DNA of 64,000 nucleotides from Bacteroidia bacterium (lineage in GTDB: Bacteria > Bacteroidota > Bacteroidia > 2-12-FULL-35-15), in contig JAURXZ010000030.1 of the NCBI GenBank assembly GCA_030654175.1, forward strand, positions 434,001 to 498,000, given 5' to 3'. The notes below the pieces were generated by a model. The model had not been told where the DNA came from, ran no database searches, and saw only the letters and a program-made list of their open reading frames with translations. Position numbers and translations under genes: made by a program. Numbering within the stretch: the first letter of the stretch is position 1; each line of letters begins with the position of its first letter. Shown here one piece after another: positions 1 through 8,512 of the stretch.

Positions 1-818
1 GTAAAATCAAGGATGCTACAATTGCAATTGCCATCAGTAATGACGATGAATTAAACAAAAATTTAGAAACTTTTATGGCTTCTAATTGGACTGCTAGTAA
101 ATATAAAATTATGAAACGTTCTGAGTTAGAAAATTATGTAAAAACGACTCCCAAAAATTACGTTATCACCTATTTACAAGATCAAAAAGGAAAATTGACA
201 AGTAGTAATAAAGCATTGGCAACAGGTGGGGAAAAAGATCAAATTACTTACAGAGAGGATCACTTGTTATTACTGGAAGGTGTGAGTAAACCATCCAAGA
301 TCAAAACAACAGAAGCATTATTCAAATCCTGGATTGATTTTGAACTAGAAGGAATTGATAAATTAGCTGAGAGTATTCGAGAGCTTCAACAAATAAATGC
401 AATTTTAACATTCGCTGATCTAAAAGATAATCAACTCGGAATATTTAAACAAATGTCTCATTATCCAACTAATGATGAAAAAAAGATTATAAGTAAAGAA
501 TTATGGGTTGCTTCCTCAAATGTTGAAATAGATGAAGCAAAAGTAAAAAAGATTTATCCATATAAATATAAGGTTGTTTCAAAAGAGCAAATTGCAGAAG
601 CAATAAAATCCAAAACAAAAGATATAGTTTATTTAGCTTATGTAAAAGTGCAATCTTTTGAAAATACAGGTATTGGTTCTCCTAAAAGACCGGATCAAAC
701 ATTTTATGTTATACAAGATGCTGAGAATGGCCAAATATTATCAATATTAAACGGATTAGCTACTTTTGACTATAGGTATTTCGAAGCTATTAAAAATGCT
801 GCTGAAAAAGCTAAATAA
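1..818 (+). CDS. Unrecognised protein, 5'-truncated by window edge
   Basis: The reading frame is open from base 3 of the window, so the gene starts outside it; an internal ATG at 75 is probably not the start. About 270 residues are visible. They are charged, with no signal peptide or membrane segment, and I recognise no family motif. The C-terminal part ends in a short Ala/Lys-rich helix. It lies 31 bp upstream of nuoE on the same strand, in the place where nuoD would usually lie, so either an extra gene sits inside the nuo cluster or nuoA-D are elsewhere. Co-transcription with nuo is inferred from spacing only. No function is assigned. Confidence 0.75.
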   Translation, partial: KIKDATIAIAISNDDELNKNLETFMASNWTASKYKIMKRSELENYVKTTPKNYVITYLQDQKGKLTSSNKALATGGEKDQITYREDHLLLLEGVSKPSKIKTTEALFKSWIDFELEGIDKLAESIRELQQINAILTFADLKDNQLGIFKQMSHYPTNDEKKIISKELWVASSNVEIDEAKVKKIYPYKYKVVSKEQIAEAIKSKTKDIVYLAYVKVQSFENTGIGSPKRPDQTFYVIQDAENGQILSILNGLATFDYRYFEAIKNAAEKAK

Positions 819-849
819 AAAAAATAATTGGGTGTAAAATGAGTTTGTA

Positions 850-1389
850 ATGAGTAAAGAAATAAAATTTAACGAAGAAACGCTTGCCCTGGTTCATAAG
901 TTGATGAACCGTTACCCTGAAGGCAAGCACAAATCAGCCCTGCTACCGATCTTACACATTGCTCAGGCAGAGTTTGACGGGTGGTTAAGTCCGGCCACCA
1001 TGGACTATGTAGCATCTATTCTTAAGATCCAATCCATTGAAGTATATGAAGTCGCTTCATTTTATTCGATGTATAATTTAAAACCTGTTGGAAAGTGTTT
1101 ATTGGAAGTATGCCGTACATCATCATGCTGGGTGCGCGGTGCAGAAGATGTAGTAAAACATTTGGAAAAACGTCTTGGAATAAAAGAAGGAGAAACCACT
1201 GCTGATGGAATGTTTACGATCAAAACTGTTGAATGTTTAGGAAGCTGCGGAAGTGCTCCATTATTGCAATGCGGAGCATCGTATCACGAAAATTTAACGT
1301 TCGAAAAAGTAGATGCGCTGATTGAAACTTACCGTGCAGAAGGAAAAAGAAAGAGTTATACCGATTTAGATTATAAAAATACATTGTAA
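850..1389 (+). CDS. nuoE: NADH-quinone oxidoreductase subunit E (24 kDa, 2Fe-2S)
   Basis: Peripheral-arm subunit of complex I carrying the N1a [2Fe-2S] cluster next to the FMN subunit NuoF. The protein has 179 residues, normal for the family: a helical N-terminal domain, then a thioredoxin-like ferredoxin domain. Likely cluster ligands are Cys88 and Cys93 (CRTSSC) and Cys129 and Cys133 (CLGSC). The EVASFYSMY segment before the cluster domain is typical of NuoE. It is the first recognisable nuo gene in the window and is followed by nuoF after a 50-bp gap holding a GC-rich palindrome. Identification is firm. Confidence 0.97.
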   Translation: MSKEIKFNEETLALVHKLMNRYPEGKHKSALLPILHIAQAEFDGWLSPATMDYVASILKIQSIEVYEVASFYSMYNLKPVGKCLLEVCRTSSCWVRGAEDVVKHLEKRLGIKEGETTADGMFTIKTVECLGSCGSAPLLQCGASYHENLTFEKVDALIETYRAEGKRKSYTDLDYKNTL

Positions 1390-1396
1390 TAAAAAT

Positions 1397-1435
1397 CCTC
1401 CCCCCTCTCCAAAAGGAGAGGGGCCGGGGGTGAGG
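1397..1435 (+). repeat. GC-rich palindromic element between nuoE and nuoF
   Basis: The core is CCCCTCTCC-AAAA-GGAGAGGGG followed by CCGGGGGTGAGG, much richer in GC than its surroundings. A longer relative with the same core and the same GGGGTGAGG end lies inside lysA at 45464-45519. The 3' end of this copy places GGTGA five bases before the nuoF ATG, a match to the 16S tail complement (AGGAGGTGAT), so the repeat may supply a Shine-Dalgarno sequence. It could also act as a hairpin in the mRNA. Confidence 0.7.
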
Positions 1436-1439
1436 TAAA

Positions 1440-2783
1440 ATGGGCAAAAAATTATTATTAGAACACATTAACGTACCGGGCATTGAAACACTCGAAGTAT
1501 ATCGCCAGAAAGGTGGTTATGCTTCAGTGGAAAAAGCGCTGAAAACAATGACTCCGAATGATGTTGTTGAAGAGGTAAAAAAATCCGGATTAAGAGGCCG
1601 TGGTGGTGCAGGTTTCCCTACCGGAATGAAATGGAGTTTTCTTTATAAACCAGAAGGTGTTGAGCGTTACCTTGTTTGCAATGCCGATGAATCGGAGCCG
1701 GGAACATTTAAAGATCGTTTTTTAATGGAGCATATCCCTCATAGTTTAATTGAGGGAATGATCACATCCAGTTTTGCGTTGGGTGCAAAAACATCATACA
1801 TTTATATACGTGGTGAATATTTTTACGTTGCCCGTATTCTGGAGAAAGCCATCGATGAGGCTTATGCTGCAGGTCTTTTAGGGAAAAACATTTTAGGTAC
1901 TGATTTCTCACACGACTGCTATGTACAGGTTGGTGCAGGTGCTTATATCTGCGGAGAAGAAACAGCATTACTTGAATCACTTGAAGGTAAAAGAGGTAAC
2001 CCTCGTATCAAACCACCATTCCCTGCAATAGCCGGTTTATATGGTTGTCCGACTGTTGTGAATAACGTAGAAACAATTGCAACCGTTTGTCCGATCATAA
2101 ATATGGGTGGCGAAGAGTACGCAAAAATTGGCATCGGTAGAAGTACCGGAACCAAGCTGATCTCCGCATCCGGACATATCAATAAACCGGGGACTTACGA
2201 AATAGAATTAGGTTTACCTGTTGAAGAATTTATTTATTCAGAAGAATACTGCGGAGGTATTATAAACGGAAATAAGCTAAAGGCCGTTGTTGCCGGAGGT
2301 TCATCGGTTCCTGTATTACCGGCTCATTTAATATTAAAAACCGAAAAAGGCGAACCTCGTTTAATGAGTTACGAATCATTAAGTGAAGGAGGCTTTGTAT
2401 CTGGCTCTATGCTTGGTTCAGGTGGATTTATTGTTTATGATGAAACAACCAGTATCGTAAAAAACTTGTATACATTCGCTCGTTTTTATCATCACGAAAG
2501 CTGCGGACAATGCTCCCCTTGCCGCGAAGGGACGGGATGGATGGAAAAAATCCTTCACCGTATTGTTGAAGGACATGGTAAACCAAGCGATATTGATTTA
2601 CTTTGGGATATTCAACGAAAAATTGAAGGTAATACTATTTGTCCTTTGGGCGATGCTGCGGCATGGCCTGTAGCAAGTGCTATCCGACACTTCCGTGCTG
2701 AGTTTGAAGAATACATCAATCATCCGGAAAAAATAAAAGATATTAAACATTATTACAGTGTGCACCAGTTAGCAGGAGCATAA
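1440..2783 (+). CDS. nuoF: NADH-quinone oxidoreductase subunit F (NADH/FMN binding)
   Basis: NADH-oxidising subunit of complex I: it binds NADH and FMN and holds the N3 [4Fe-4S] cluster. The 447 residues show the glycine-rich nucleotide segment GLRGRGGAGFPTG near residue 50, the CNADESEPGTFKDR motif, the central SLBB region, and the C-terminal cluster ligands Cys355, Cys358 and Cys361 (CGQCSPC) plus Cys401 (CPLGD). The start is fixed by the nuoE stop upstream and a GGTGAGG five bases before the ATG. Length and motif order are complete. Confidence 0.98.
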   Translation: MGKKLLLEHINVPGIETLEVYRQKGGYASVEKALKTMTPNDVVEEVKKSGLRGRGGAGFPTGMKWSFLYKPEGVERYLVCNADESEPGTFKDRFLMEHIPHSLIEGMITSSFALGAKTSYIYIRGEYFYVARILEKAIDEAYAAGLLGKNILGTDFSHDCYVQVGAGAYICGEETALLESLEGKRGNPRIKPPFPAIAGLYGCPTVVNNVETIATVCPIINMGGEEYAKIGIGRSTGTKLISASGHINKPGTYEIELGLPVEEFIYSEEYCGGIINGNKLKAVVAGGSSVPVLPAHLILKTEKGEPRLMSYESLSEGGFVSGSMLGSGGFIVYDETTSIVKNLYTFARFYHHESCGQCSPCREGTGWMEKILHRIVEGHGKPSDIDLLWDIQRKIEGNTICPLGDAAAWPVASAIRHFRAEFEEYINHPEKIKDIKHYYSVHQLAGA

Positions 2784-2807
2784 TTGTAAATTGTAAAAGA
2801 AATAAAA

Positions 2808-3797
2808 ATGGCAAAAGTAACGATAGACGGACAAACAATTGAGGTACCTGATGGAACTACCATCCTACAGGCTGCCCGAATGATTGTTGATGATAAAAAC
2901 TATACAGGGGTTAACATTGCTCCTCCAACAATGTGTTACCATTCAAAATTAAAAACCAGTGGTGGATACTGTCGTACCTGTATTGTAAAAGTTACAAAAG
3001 GTTCTGAAAAAGATCCCCGCCCAATGCCTAAACCTGTTGCTTCTTGTAGAACAACAGTAATGGATGGAATGGAAGTGGTAAACTTAACATCTCCGGAAGT
3101 ATTAGAATCCCGTAAAGCGGTTGTTGAATTTTTATTGATCAACCACCCTCTTGATTGCCCTATCTGTGATCAGGCCGGAGAATGCCACTTGCAAGACTTA
3201 GGTTATGAGCACGGTTTAGCAAAAACCCGTTACGATTTTAAACGCAGAACATTTAACCTGATCGATATCGGGCCTTATATAAAATTACACATGACACGCT
3301 GTATCATGTGTTTCCGTTGTATCAAAGTGGCGGATCAGATCACTGATGGTCGTTACCAGGGTATGCTTTTCCGCGGTGATGCTTCTGAGATCAGCACTTA
3401 CATTAGTAAAGCGATCGATAATGATTTCTCCGGAAACGTAATTGATGTGTGTCCTGTAGGAGCTTTAACTGATAGAACTTTCCGATTTAAAAGCCGCGTA
3501 TGGTTCACTAAACCAATGGATGCACACCGTAACTGTACAAAATGTAAAGGAAAGGTATCTATCTGGCTTAAAGGTGATGAAGTATTGCGTGTTACAGGGC
3601 GTAAGGATCAATGGGGTGAAGTACAGGATTGGATCTGTAACGAATGTCGTTTCGAGAAAAAACATGTGAATGATTGGGTCATTGAAGGACCGACCCATAT
3701 CGACCGTCATTCGGTGATCTCAGCGAATCATTATGAAAATTTATCAAGTTTAAAATTGGATATTGGTAAGCAGCAAAAACAGTTGAATAAAAAATAA
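2808..3797 (+). CDS. nuoG: NADH-quinone oxidoreductase subunit G, short form
   Basis: Iron-sulfur electron wire of complex I. Visible ligands: Cys43, Cys55, Cys58 and Cys80 for the N-terminal [2Fe-2S]; the His/Cys-ligated N4 motif HPLDCPICDQAGEC; and the N5 set CIMCFRC with a later DVCPVG. Near residue 240 come NCTKC and WICNEC, which resemble the opening 4Fe-4S module of the molybdopterin-oxidoreductase domain. The protein then stops at 329 residues, whereas proteobacterial NuoG is about 900. Short NuoG is usual in Bacteroidota, so this is a lineage trait rather than a broken gene. Gap to nuoF is 24 bp. Confidence 0.95.
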   Translation: MAKVTIDGQTIEVPDGTTILQAARMIVDDKNYTGVNIAPPTMCYHSKLKTSGGYCRTCIVKVTKGSEKDPRPMPKPVASCRTTVMDGMEVVNLTSPEVLESRKAVVEFLLINHPLDCPICDQAGECHLQDLGYEHGLAKTRYDFKRRTFNLIDIGPYIKLHMTRCIMCFRCIKVADQITDGRYQGMLFRGDASEISTYISKAIDNDFSGNVIDVCPVGALTDRTFRFKSRVWFTKPMDAHRNCTKCKGKVSIWLKGDEVLRVTGRKDQWGEVQDWICNECRFEKKHVNDWVIEGPTHIDRHSVISANHYENLSSLKLDIGKQQKQLNKK

Positions 3798-3853
3798 TTA
3801 ATTAAACAGTACGTCAAAAGTCCTAAATTATAGGGATTGGAGGAAGCTTATTT

Positions 3854-4900
3854 ATGACATTATCATTTTTGATTTACAAAATTATTTTAGTAGTAGTTGT
3901 TTTTGCAGTTACACTAGTGGTTGCAATGTACAGCACGTATGCTGAGCGTAAAGTTGCAGCCTTTCTTCAGGACAGGATCGGGCCTAACAGAGCAGGGCCA
4001 TTCGGTATTCTTCAACCATTGGCGGATGGTATAAAAATGTTTATGAAAGAAGAAGTGATACCGGGTGCCTCCAACAAGGCATTGTTTATCATAGGGCCAT
4101 CTTTAGTATTGTTAACAGCTTGTATGACGGGTGTTGTTATTCCCTGGGGTTCACCTTTAATTATTGATGGTACAGTATATCCTTTGCAGATCACAGATGT
4201 AAACATTGGAATACTTTATTTATTTGGTGTTATCTCCTTAGGTGTTTATGGAATTATGATCGGTGGCTGGGCATCAAATAATAAATATTCCTTACTTGGT
4301 GCTATACGCGCTTCCTCTCAAATGATCAGTTATGAAGTAGCAATGGGATTGTCTATCATTGCCCTGGTAATGACAACAGGCACGTTGAGCTTAAGTCAAA
4401 TTGCGGAACAGCAGCATGGCTGGCACTGGAATGTATTGGTACAGCCTTTAGGATTTTTTATATTTATTATCTGTGCTTTCGCAGAAACCAATCGTGCACC
4501 TTTTGATTTACCGGAGTGTGAAACTGAGTTGGTGGGTGGTTACCACACCGAGTATAGCTCAATGAAATTAGGGTTTTTCTTATTTGCAGAGTATATCAAT
4601 ATGTTTATTTCATCGGCCGTAATTGCTACATTTTATTTTGGCGGTTACAATATGCCTTTCATTGAACGCTTTGTTCAGGATCCCAATTGGTTGGCAATTT
4701 TAGGCGTTGTATTTTTATTCATGAAAATTGTATTTTTTATATTCGTTTTCATGTGGGTTCGCTGGACCTTACCACGTTTCCGTTACGATCAATTAATGAA
4801 TTTAGGTTGGAAAATATTGATACCTTTGTCGCTCTTAAACATTGTGATAACAGGTGCTGTAATGATGCGCGAAGAAATATTTCAATTGTTGTTTAAGTAA
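3854..4900 (+). CDS. nuoH: NADH-quinone oxidoreductase subunit H (membrane)
   Basis: Membrane subunit at the junction of the peripheral and membrane arms, forming much of the quinone chamber. The 348 residues contain about eight hydrophobic segments and family signatures: YAERKVAAFLQDRIGPNRAG near the N-terminus, FAETNRAPFDLPECE, and GYHTEYSSMKLGFF. Charged residues in these loops are the conserved quinone-site residues of the family. It lies 56 bp after nuoG and 9 bp before nuoI. A short overlapping + frame at 4687-4896 is a shadow. Confidence 0.97.
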   Translation: MTLSFLIYKIILVVVVFAVTLVVAMYSTYAERKVAAFLQDRIGPNRAGPFGILQPLADGIKMFMKEEVIPGASNKALFIIGPSLVLLTACMTGVVIPWGSPLIIDGTVYPLQITDVNIGILYLFGVISLGVYGIMIGGWASNNKYSLLGAIRASSQMISYEVAMGLSIIALVMTTGTLSLSQIAEQQHGWHWNVLVQPLGFFIFIICAFAETNRAPFDLPECETELVGGYHTEYSSMKLGFFLFAEYINMFISSAVIATFYFGGYNMPFIERFVQDPNWLAILGVVFLFMKIVFFIFVFMWVRWTLPRFRYDQLMNLGWKILIPLSLLNIVITGAVMMREEIFQLLFK

Positions 4901-4909
4901 GATAAAAAA

Positions 4910-5503
4910 ATGCAATTAACGAACAGATCAAAAGTTGTAGTTAAAAAAGAAATGACCTTAGCTGAAAGGCTATACATTCCGGCTATTTTCAGCGGGATGA
5001 TAATAACCTTTAAACATCTTTTCAGAAAAAAAGTAACCATTCAATATCCTGAACAAACACGTGAGGTTAGCAAGATCTGGCGCGGACAACATGTTTTGAA
5101 ACGCGATGAAATTGGTGCAGAACGTTGTACTGCCTGCGGTTTATGTGCTGTTGCCTGCCCTGCTGAAGCCATTACAATGATTGCTGCTGAGCGCAAACCG
5201 GGAGAAGAGCATTTATATCGTGAAGAAAAATATGCCGCTACTTACGAAATTAATATGTTGCGTTGCATCTTCTGTGGAGATTGCGAAGAAGCTTGCCCGA
5301 AAGAAGCAATTTTTTTAACGGACAGAAAAGTAGAGAGTCTTTATACAAGAGCTGAATTGGTTTATGGTAAAGATATTTTGGTAGAAGCTATTGAAAAAGA
5401 TAAACGTGTGGATGTAACCGTTCGGGAAACACCTGAGGTTGCTGAATTTAAAGCACACAAAGAATTTGGTCACAATACAGTATTTGAAAATAAAAAAAAT
5501 TAG
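4910..5503 (+). CDS. nuoI: NADH-quinone oxidoreductase subunit I (2x 4Fe-4S)
   Basis: Carries clusters N6a and N6b that pass electrons towards N2 and quinone. Two ferredoxin motifs are complete: Cys73, 76, 79, 83 (CTACGLCAVACP) and Cys119, 122, 125, 129 (CIFCGDCEEACP), each followed by AEAI or KEAI. Length is 197 residues with an amphipathic N-terminal helix that contacts NuoH. The ATG at 4910 is used because it follows nuoH by 9 bp; Met15 is a possible alternative. It is followed by a repetitive 82-bp gap before nuoJ. Confidence 0.97.
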   Translation: MQLTNRSKVVVKKEMTLAERLYIPAIFSGMIITFKHLFRKKVTIQYPEQTREVSKIWRGQHVLKRDEIGAERCTACGLCAVACPAEAITMIAAERKPGEEHLYREEKYAATYEINMLRCIFCGDCEEACPKEAIFLTDRKVESLYTRAELVYGKDILVEAIEKDKRVDVTVRETPEVAEFKAHKEFGHNTVFENKKN

Positions 5504-5585
5504 TTGATGGTTGTTAGTTATTAGTTGATGGTTCATTCAACTTCTAACAACTAGCAACCAACAACTAACAACCAATAACAAATTT
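5504..5585 (+). repeat. Repetitive inverted leader before nuoJ
   Basis: The gap starts with repeats of TTAGTTGATGGTT and GTTGTTAGTTATTAG and ends with CAACTAACAACCAATAACA just before the nuoJ ATG. The first half is roughly the reverse complement of the second, so an imperfect hairpin can form. The sequence is low in complexity and unlike the flanking coding DNA. No promoter motif is evident. Confidence 0.55.
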
Positions 5586-6086
5586 ATGATTACAACATAT
5601 TTATTTTATTTTCTATCCTTTCTCGCCATTATGTTTGCATTAATGGTAGTGTTTTCTAAAAACCCTGTTCACAGTGTACTCTATTTAGTTCTTACTTTTT
5701 TCACAATTGCCGGTCATTATGTTTTGTTGAATGCCCAGTTTTTAGCTGCTGTTCACATCATTGTGTATGCAGGGGCTATTATGGTGCTTTTCCTGTTTGT
5801 GATCATGCTATTAAATCTTAATAAAGAAACAGAGCCGCACAAAAGTGTTTGGCTTAAAGCTTCTGCGGCTGTAGCCTCGGGTTTATTGTTGGTTGTGTTG
5901 GTTGGTTCTTTAAAAAGCGCAGAAACAATTGTGGCCACAAATGCTTTTGACCCCAATATCGGACTGATCGAAAATTTAGGTAAAGTGTTATTTAGTGAAT
6001 TTCTGTTGCCATTTGAAGTGTCGTCCGTATTATTATTAGTAGCAATGGTTGGGGCAGTAATGTTAGGAAAGAGAAGTATAAAATAG
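5586..6086 (+). CDS. nuoJ: NADH-quinone oxidoreductase subunit J
   Basis: Small membrane subunit with about five transmembrane helices, part of the central proton path of complex I. The 166 residues show FSKNPVHSVLYLVLTFF in the first helix region and VYAGAIMVLFLFVIMLL, the TM3 segment with the pi-bulge glycine typical of NuoJ. The start ATG follows the repetitive leader directly. It is flanked by nuoI and nuoK in the canonical order. Confidence 0.96.
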   Translation: MITTYLFYFLSFLAIMFALMVVFSKNPVHSVLYLVLTFFTIAGHYVLLNAQFLAAVHIIVYAGAIMVLFLFVIMLLNLNKETEPHKSVWLKASAAVASGLLLVVLVGSLKSAETIVATNAFDPNIGLIENLGKVLFSEFLLPFEVSSVLLLVAMVGAVMLGKRSIK

Positions 6087-6161
6087 TGTTAAAAATCATT
6101 AGCAAAATAAGTTAAGATCAATTATTAAATAAAAATAAGATTTCAAGGTGAGCAAAATTGA

Positions 6162-6182
6162 ATCTAATATCTAACATCTAAA
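6162..6182 (+). repeat. TCTAATATCTAACATCTAA leader word before nuoK
   Basis: A short run of the word ATCTAA/ATCTAAC directly abuts the nuoK ATG at 6183. The reverse complement of the same word (TTAGTTAGATATTAGA) occurs at 8484-8499, just before nuoM. No Shine-Dalgarno sequence is visible at either gene. Confidence 0.45.
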
Positions 6183-6500
6183 ATGAGCGCAATTCAAACA
6201 GTTCCTTTAAACTGGTATTTATTATTAAGCACAGTATTATTCACCATTGGTGTATTGGGTGTGCTTTTTAGACGTAATGCCATTATTATTTTTATGTCGA
6301 TAGAATTAATGTTGAATGCTGTGAATCTATTATTGGTTGCATTTTCAAGCTATTTGTCGGATGCTAAAGGACAAGTATTCGTTTTCTTTATTATGGCAGT
6401 GGCCGCTGCGGAAGTAGCTGTAGGGCTTGCTATTTTGATGATGGTGTATAGGAACACAAAATCATCAGATATTAATATTTTGAATAAATTGAAGTGGTAA
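6183..6500 (+). CDS. nuoK: NADH-quinone oxidoreductase subunit K
   Basis: Three-helix membrane subunit, 105 residues, the full family length. The second helix carries the conserved glutamate in [13 protein letters not shown] and the third carries a second in [11 protein letters not shown]; both are part of the hydrophilic axis of proton translocation. It lies between nuoJ (96-bp gap) and nuoL (72-bp gap). Confidence 0.97.
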   Translation: MSAIQTVPLNWYLLLSTVLFTIGVLGVLFRRNAIIIFMSIELMLNAVNLLLVAFSSYLSDAKGQVFVFFIMAVAAAEVAVGLAILMMVYRNTKSSDINILNKLKW

Positions 6501-6572
6501 AAAATAAGTGAACAACTACGCAATAGGCAATTTGCCAATTGTACATTTGCTTACTGAAAAATTAAAAAATTT

Positions 6573-8471
6573 ATGATTAAATTAGTTTGGTTAGTTCCAT
6601 TGCTTCCTCTGATCGGTTTTTTGATCATTGGATTATTCGGAAAAAAATTATCGAAAGGATTAGTTAGTATCATTGGTTGTGGCTCTATACTGGCAGCATT
6701 TGCAATATCATTAGGGATATTTTTCGAATTGATCGGCCAGGCTGAAAAATCAATTACCATTGATCTGTTCAGTTGGATCAGCGCTGGCAAACTTTCCATC
6801 CCATTCTCCTTTTTAATTGACCCCCTATCTTCCTTATTTTTATTGATCATCACTGGTATTGGATTTTTGATTCATCTATACTCAACCGGCTACATGAGCC
6901 ACGATGAAGGCTTTTCCAGATTTTTTGCGTATTTGAATTTGTTCATCTTTTTTATGTTATTATTAGTACTGGGCTCAAACTACCTGATCATGTTTGTTGG
7001 TTGGGAAGGAGTTGGATTATGTTCTTATTTATTGATCGGCTTTTGGTTTAAAAATACTGCTTACAACAATGCTGCTAAAAAAGCTTTTGTAATGAACCGT
7101 ATTGGTGACTTAGGCTTTTTACTGGGTATCATCTTAATATACGTAACCTTTGGAAGCATTGGATATCATGATGTATTTTTAATTGCAAAAAATTTCACTT
7201 CGGGTAACCCTGCATTAACAGCAATTACGTTATTATTATTTGTTGGAGCAATCGGTAAAAGCGCTCAGCTCCCTTTATACACCTGGTTACCCGATGCAAT
7301 GGCGGGCCCTACTCCGGTATCAGCCTTAATACATGCTGCAACAATGGTTACTGCGGGTATATACATGATCGCTCGTTCAAATATATTATTTACACTTGCT
7401 CCATTATCAATGGAAATAGTTGCTATTGTTGGTGTTTGTACTGCACTGTTTGCGGCAACCATTGGACTTGCACAAAATGATATTAAAAAAGTGTTGGCTT
7501 ATTCAACTGTTTCACAATTAGGTTTTATGTTCCTTGCATTAGGAGTTGGAGCCTATACCGGTGCTGTGTTTCATGTTATGACACACGCATTCTTCAAAGC
7601 ATTATTATTTCTTGGTGCCGGTAGTGTTATCCATGCAATGAGCGGAGCACAAGACATACGTGAAATGGGTGGATTGAAAAAATATTTACCAATAACACAG
7701 ATCACATTCCTGCTAGGAACTCTGGCAATTGTGGGTTTCCCTGGCTTTTCGGGTTTCTTTTCAAAAGATGAAATATTAGCAAATGCCTTCGAACACAATA
7801 AACTATTATGGTTCTTCGGAATTCTGGCCGCTGCCATGACAACCTTCTACATGTTCCGTTTATACTTCCTCACATTTACAGGTAATTTCAGAGGAACAAA
7901 ACACCAATTAGATCATCTGCACGAATCACCAAAAAGTATGACCATTCCATTAATGGTTTTGGCAGGACTTTCTGTTGTTGGCGGTTTGGTTGGCATTCCA
8001 GCGGTATTAGGCGGAACGCATTTTCTTGAAGAATTTTTAAAACCTGTTTTTGAAGATTCATCATTCAGGCTTATTCATCATCTGTCACACGAAACAGAAT
8101 ACATATTGATGGGCGTTGCTGTTGCCGTTATGGCGATTGCTTTATATTATGCTCACAAAATTTATGTTAAAAACAAAACCTTACCTGTTGCTGAAGGTGA
8201 AGAATTACAACCTTTACACAAGTTGGTGTATAAGAAATATTTCGTGGATGAATTGTATGATAATATGATCACCCAACCTTTAAATTTTATTTCTAACGCA
8301 TTACACAAAGTAGTAGACAATCAATTGGTTGATGGTATAGTAAATGGAATTGGAACATCTGTAAACTGGACGAGTAGCAAAATTCGTCTTGTACAAACCG
8401 GAAACATTGGGTTCTATATTTTTGTAATGGTGATAAGCATAGTGCTTATTTTGTTTACAAGTATGATGTAA
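6573..8471 (+). CDS. nuoL: NADH-quinone oxidoreductase subunit L (antiporter-like)
   Basis: Distal antiporter-like proton-pumping subunit. It has 632 residues, about 14 hydrophobic core helices, and a long C-terminal extension that fits the lateral helix. Visible signatures are MFVGWEGVGLCSYLLIGFW (TM5 glutamate), LPLYTWLPDAMAGPTPVSAL, HAATMVTAGIYM and THAFFKALLFLGAGSVIHA. The leader before it contains the palindromic word GGCAATTTGCC. The gene follows nuoK and precedes nuoM in canonical order. Confidence 0.97.
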   Translation: MIKLVWLVPLLPLIGFLIIGLFGKKLSKGLVSIIGCGSILAAFAISLGIFFELIGQAEKSITIDLFSWISAGKLSIPFSFLIDPLSSLFLLIITGIGFLIHLYSTGYMSHDEGFSRFFAYLNLFIFFMLLLVLGSNYLIMFVGWEGVGLCSYLLIGFWFKNTAYNNAAKKAFVMNRIGDLGFLLGIILIYVTFGSIGYHDVFLIAKNFTSGNPALTAITLLLFVGAIGKSAQLPLYTWLPDAMAGPTPVSALIHAATMVTAGIYMIARSNILFTLAPLSMEIVAIVGVCTALFAATIGLAQNDIKKVLAYSTVSQLGFMFLALGVGAYTGAVFHVMTHAFFKALLFLGAGSVIHAMSGAQDIREMGGLKKYLPITQITFLLGTLAIVGFPGFSGFFSKDEILANAFEHNKLLWFFGILAAAMTTFYMFRLYFLTFTGNFRGTKHQLDHLHESPKSMTIPLMVLAGLSVVGGLVGIPAVLGGTHFLEEFLKPVFEDSSFRLIHHLSHETEYILMGVAVAVMAIALYYAHKIYVKNKTLPVAEGEELQPLHKLVYKKYFVDELYDNMITQPLNFISNALHKVVDNQLVDGIVNGIGTSVNWTSSKIRLVQTGNIGFYIFVMVISIVLILFTSMM

Positions 8472-8512
8472 TTTTTAGAATTTATTAGTTAGATATTAGA
8501 ATTTTTTAATTT

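Noticed and set aside
2808-3797. Truncated nuoG pseudogene
   Set aside because: All N-terminal cluster ligands are present, spacing to nuoH is normal, and short NuoG is usual in Bacteroidota.
4687-4896. Alternative + frame inside nuoH
   Set aside because: It overlaps fully with a well-supported membrane protein gene and has no motif; it is a shadow frame.
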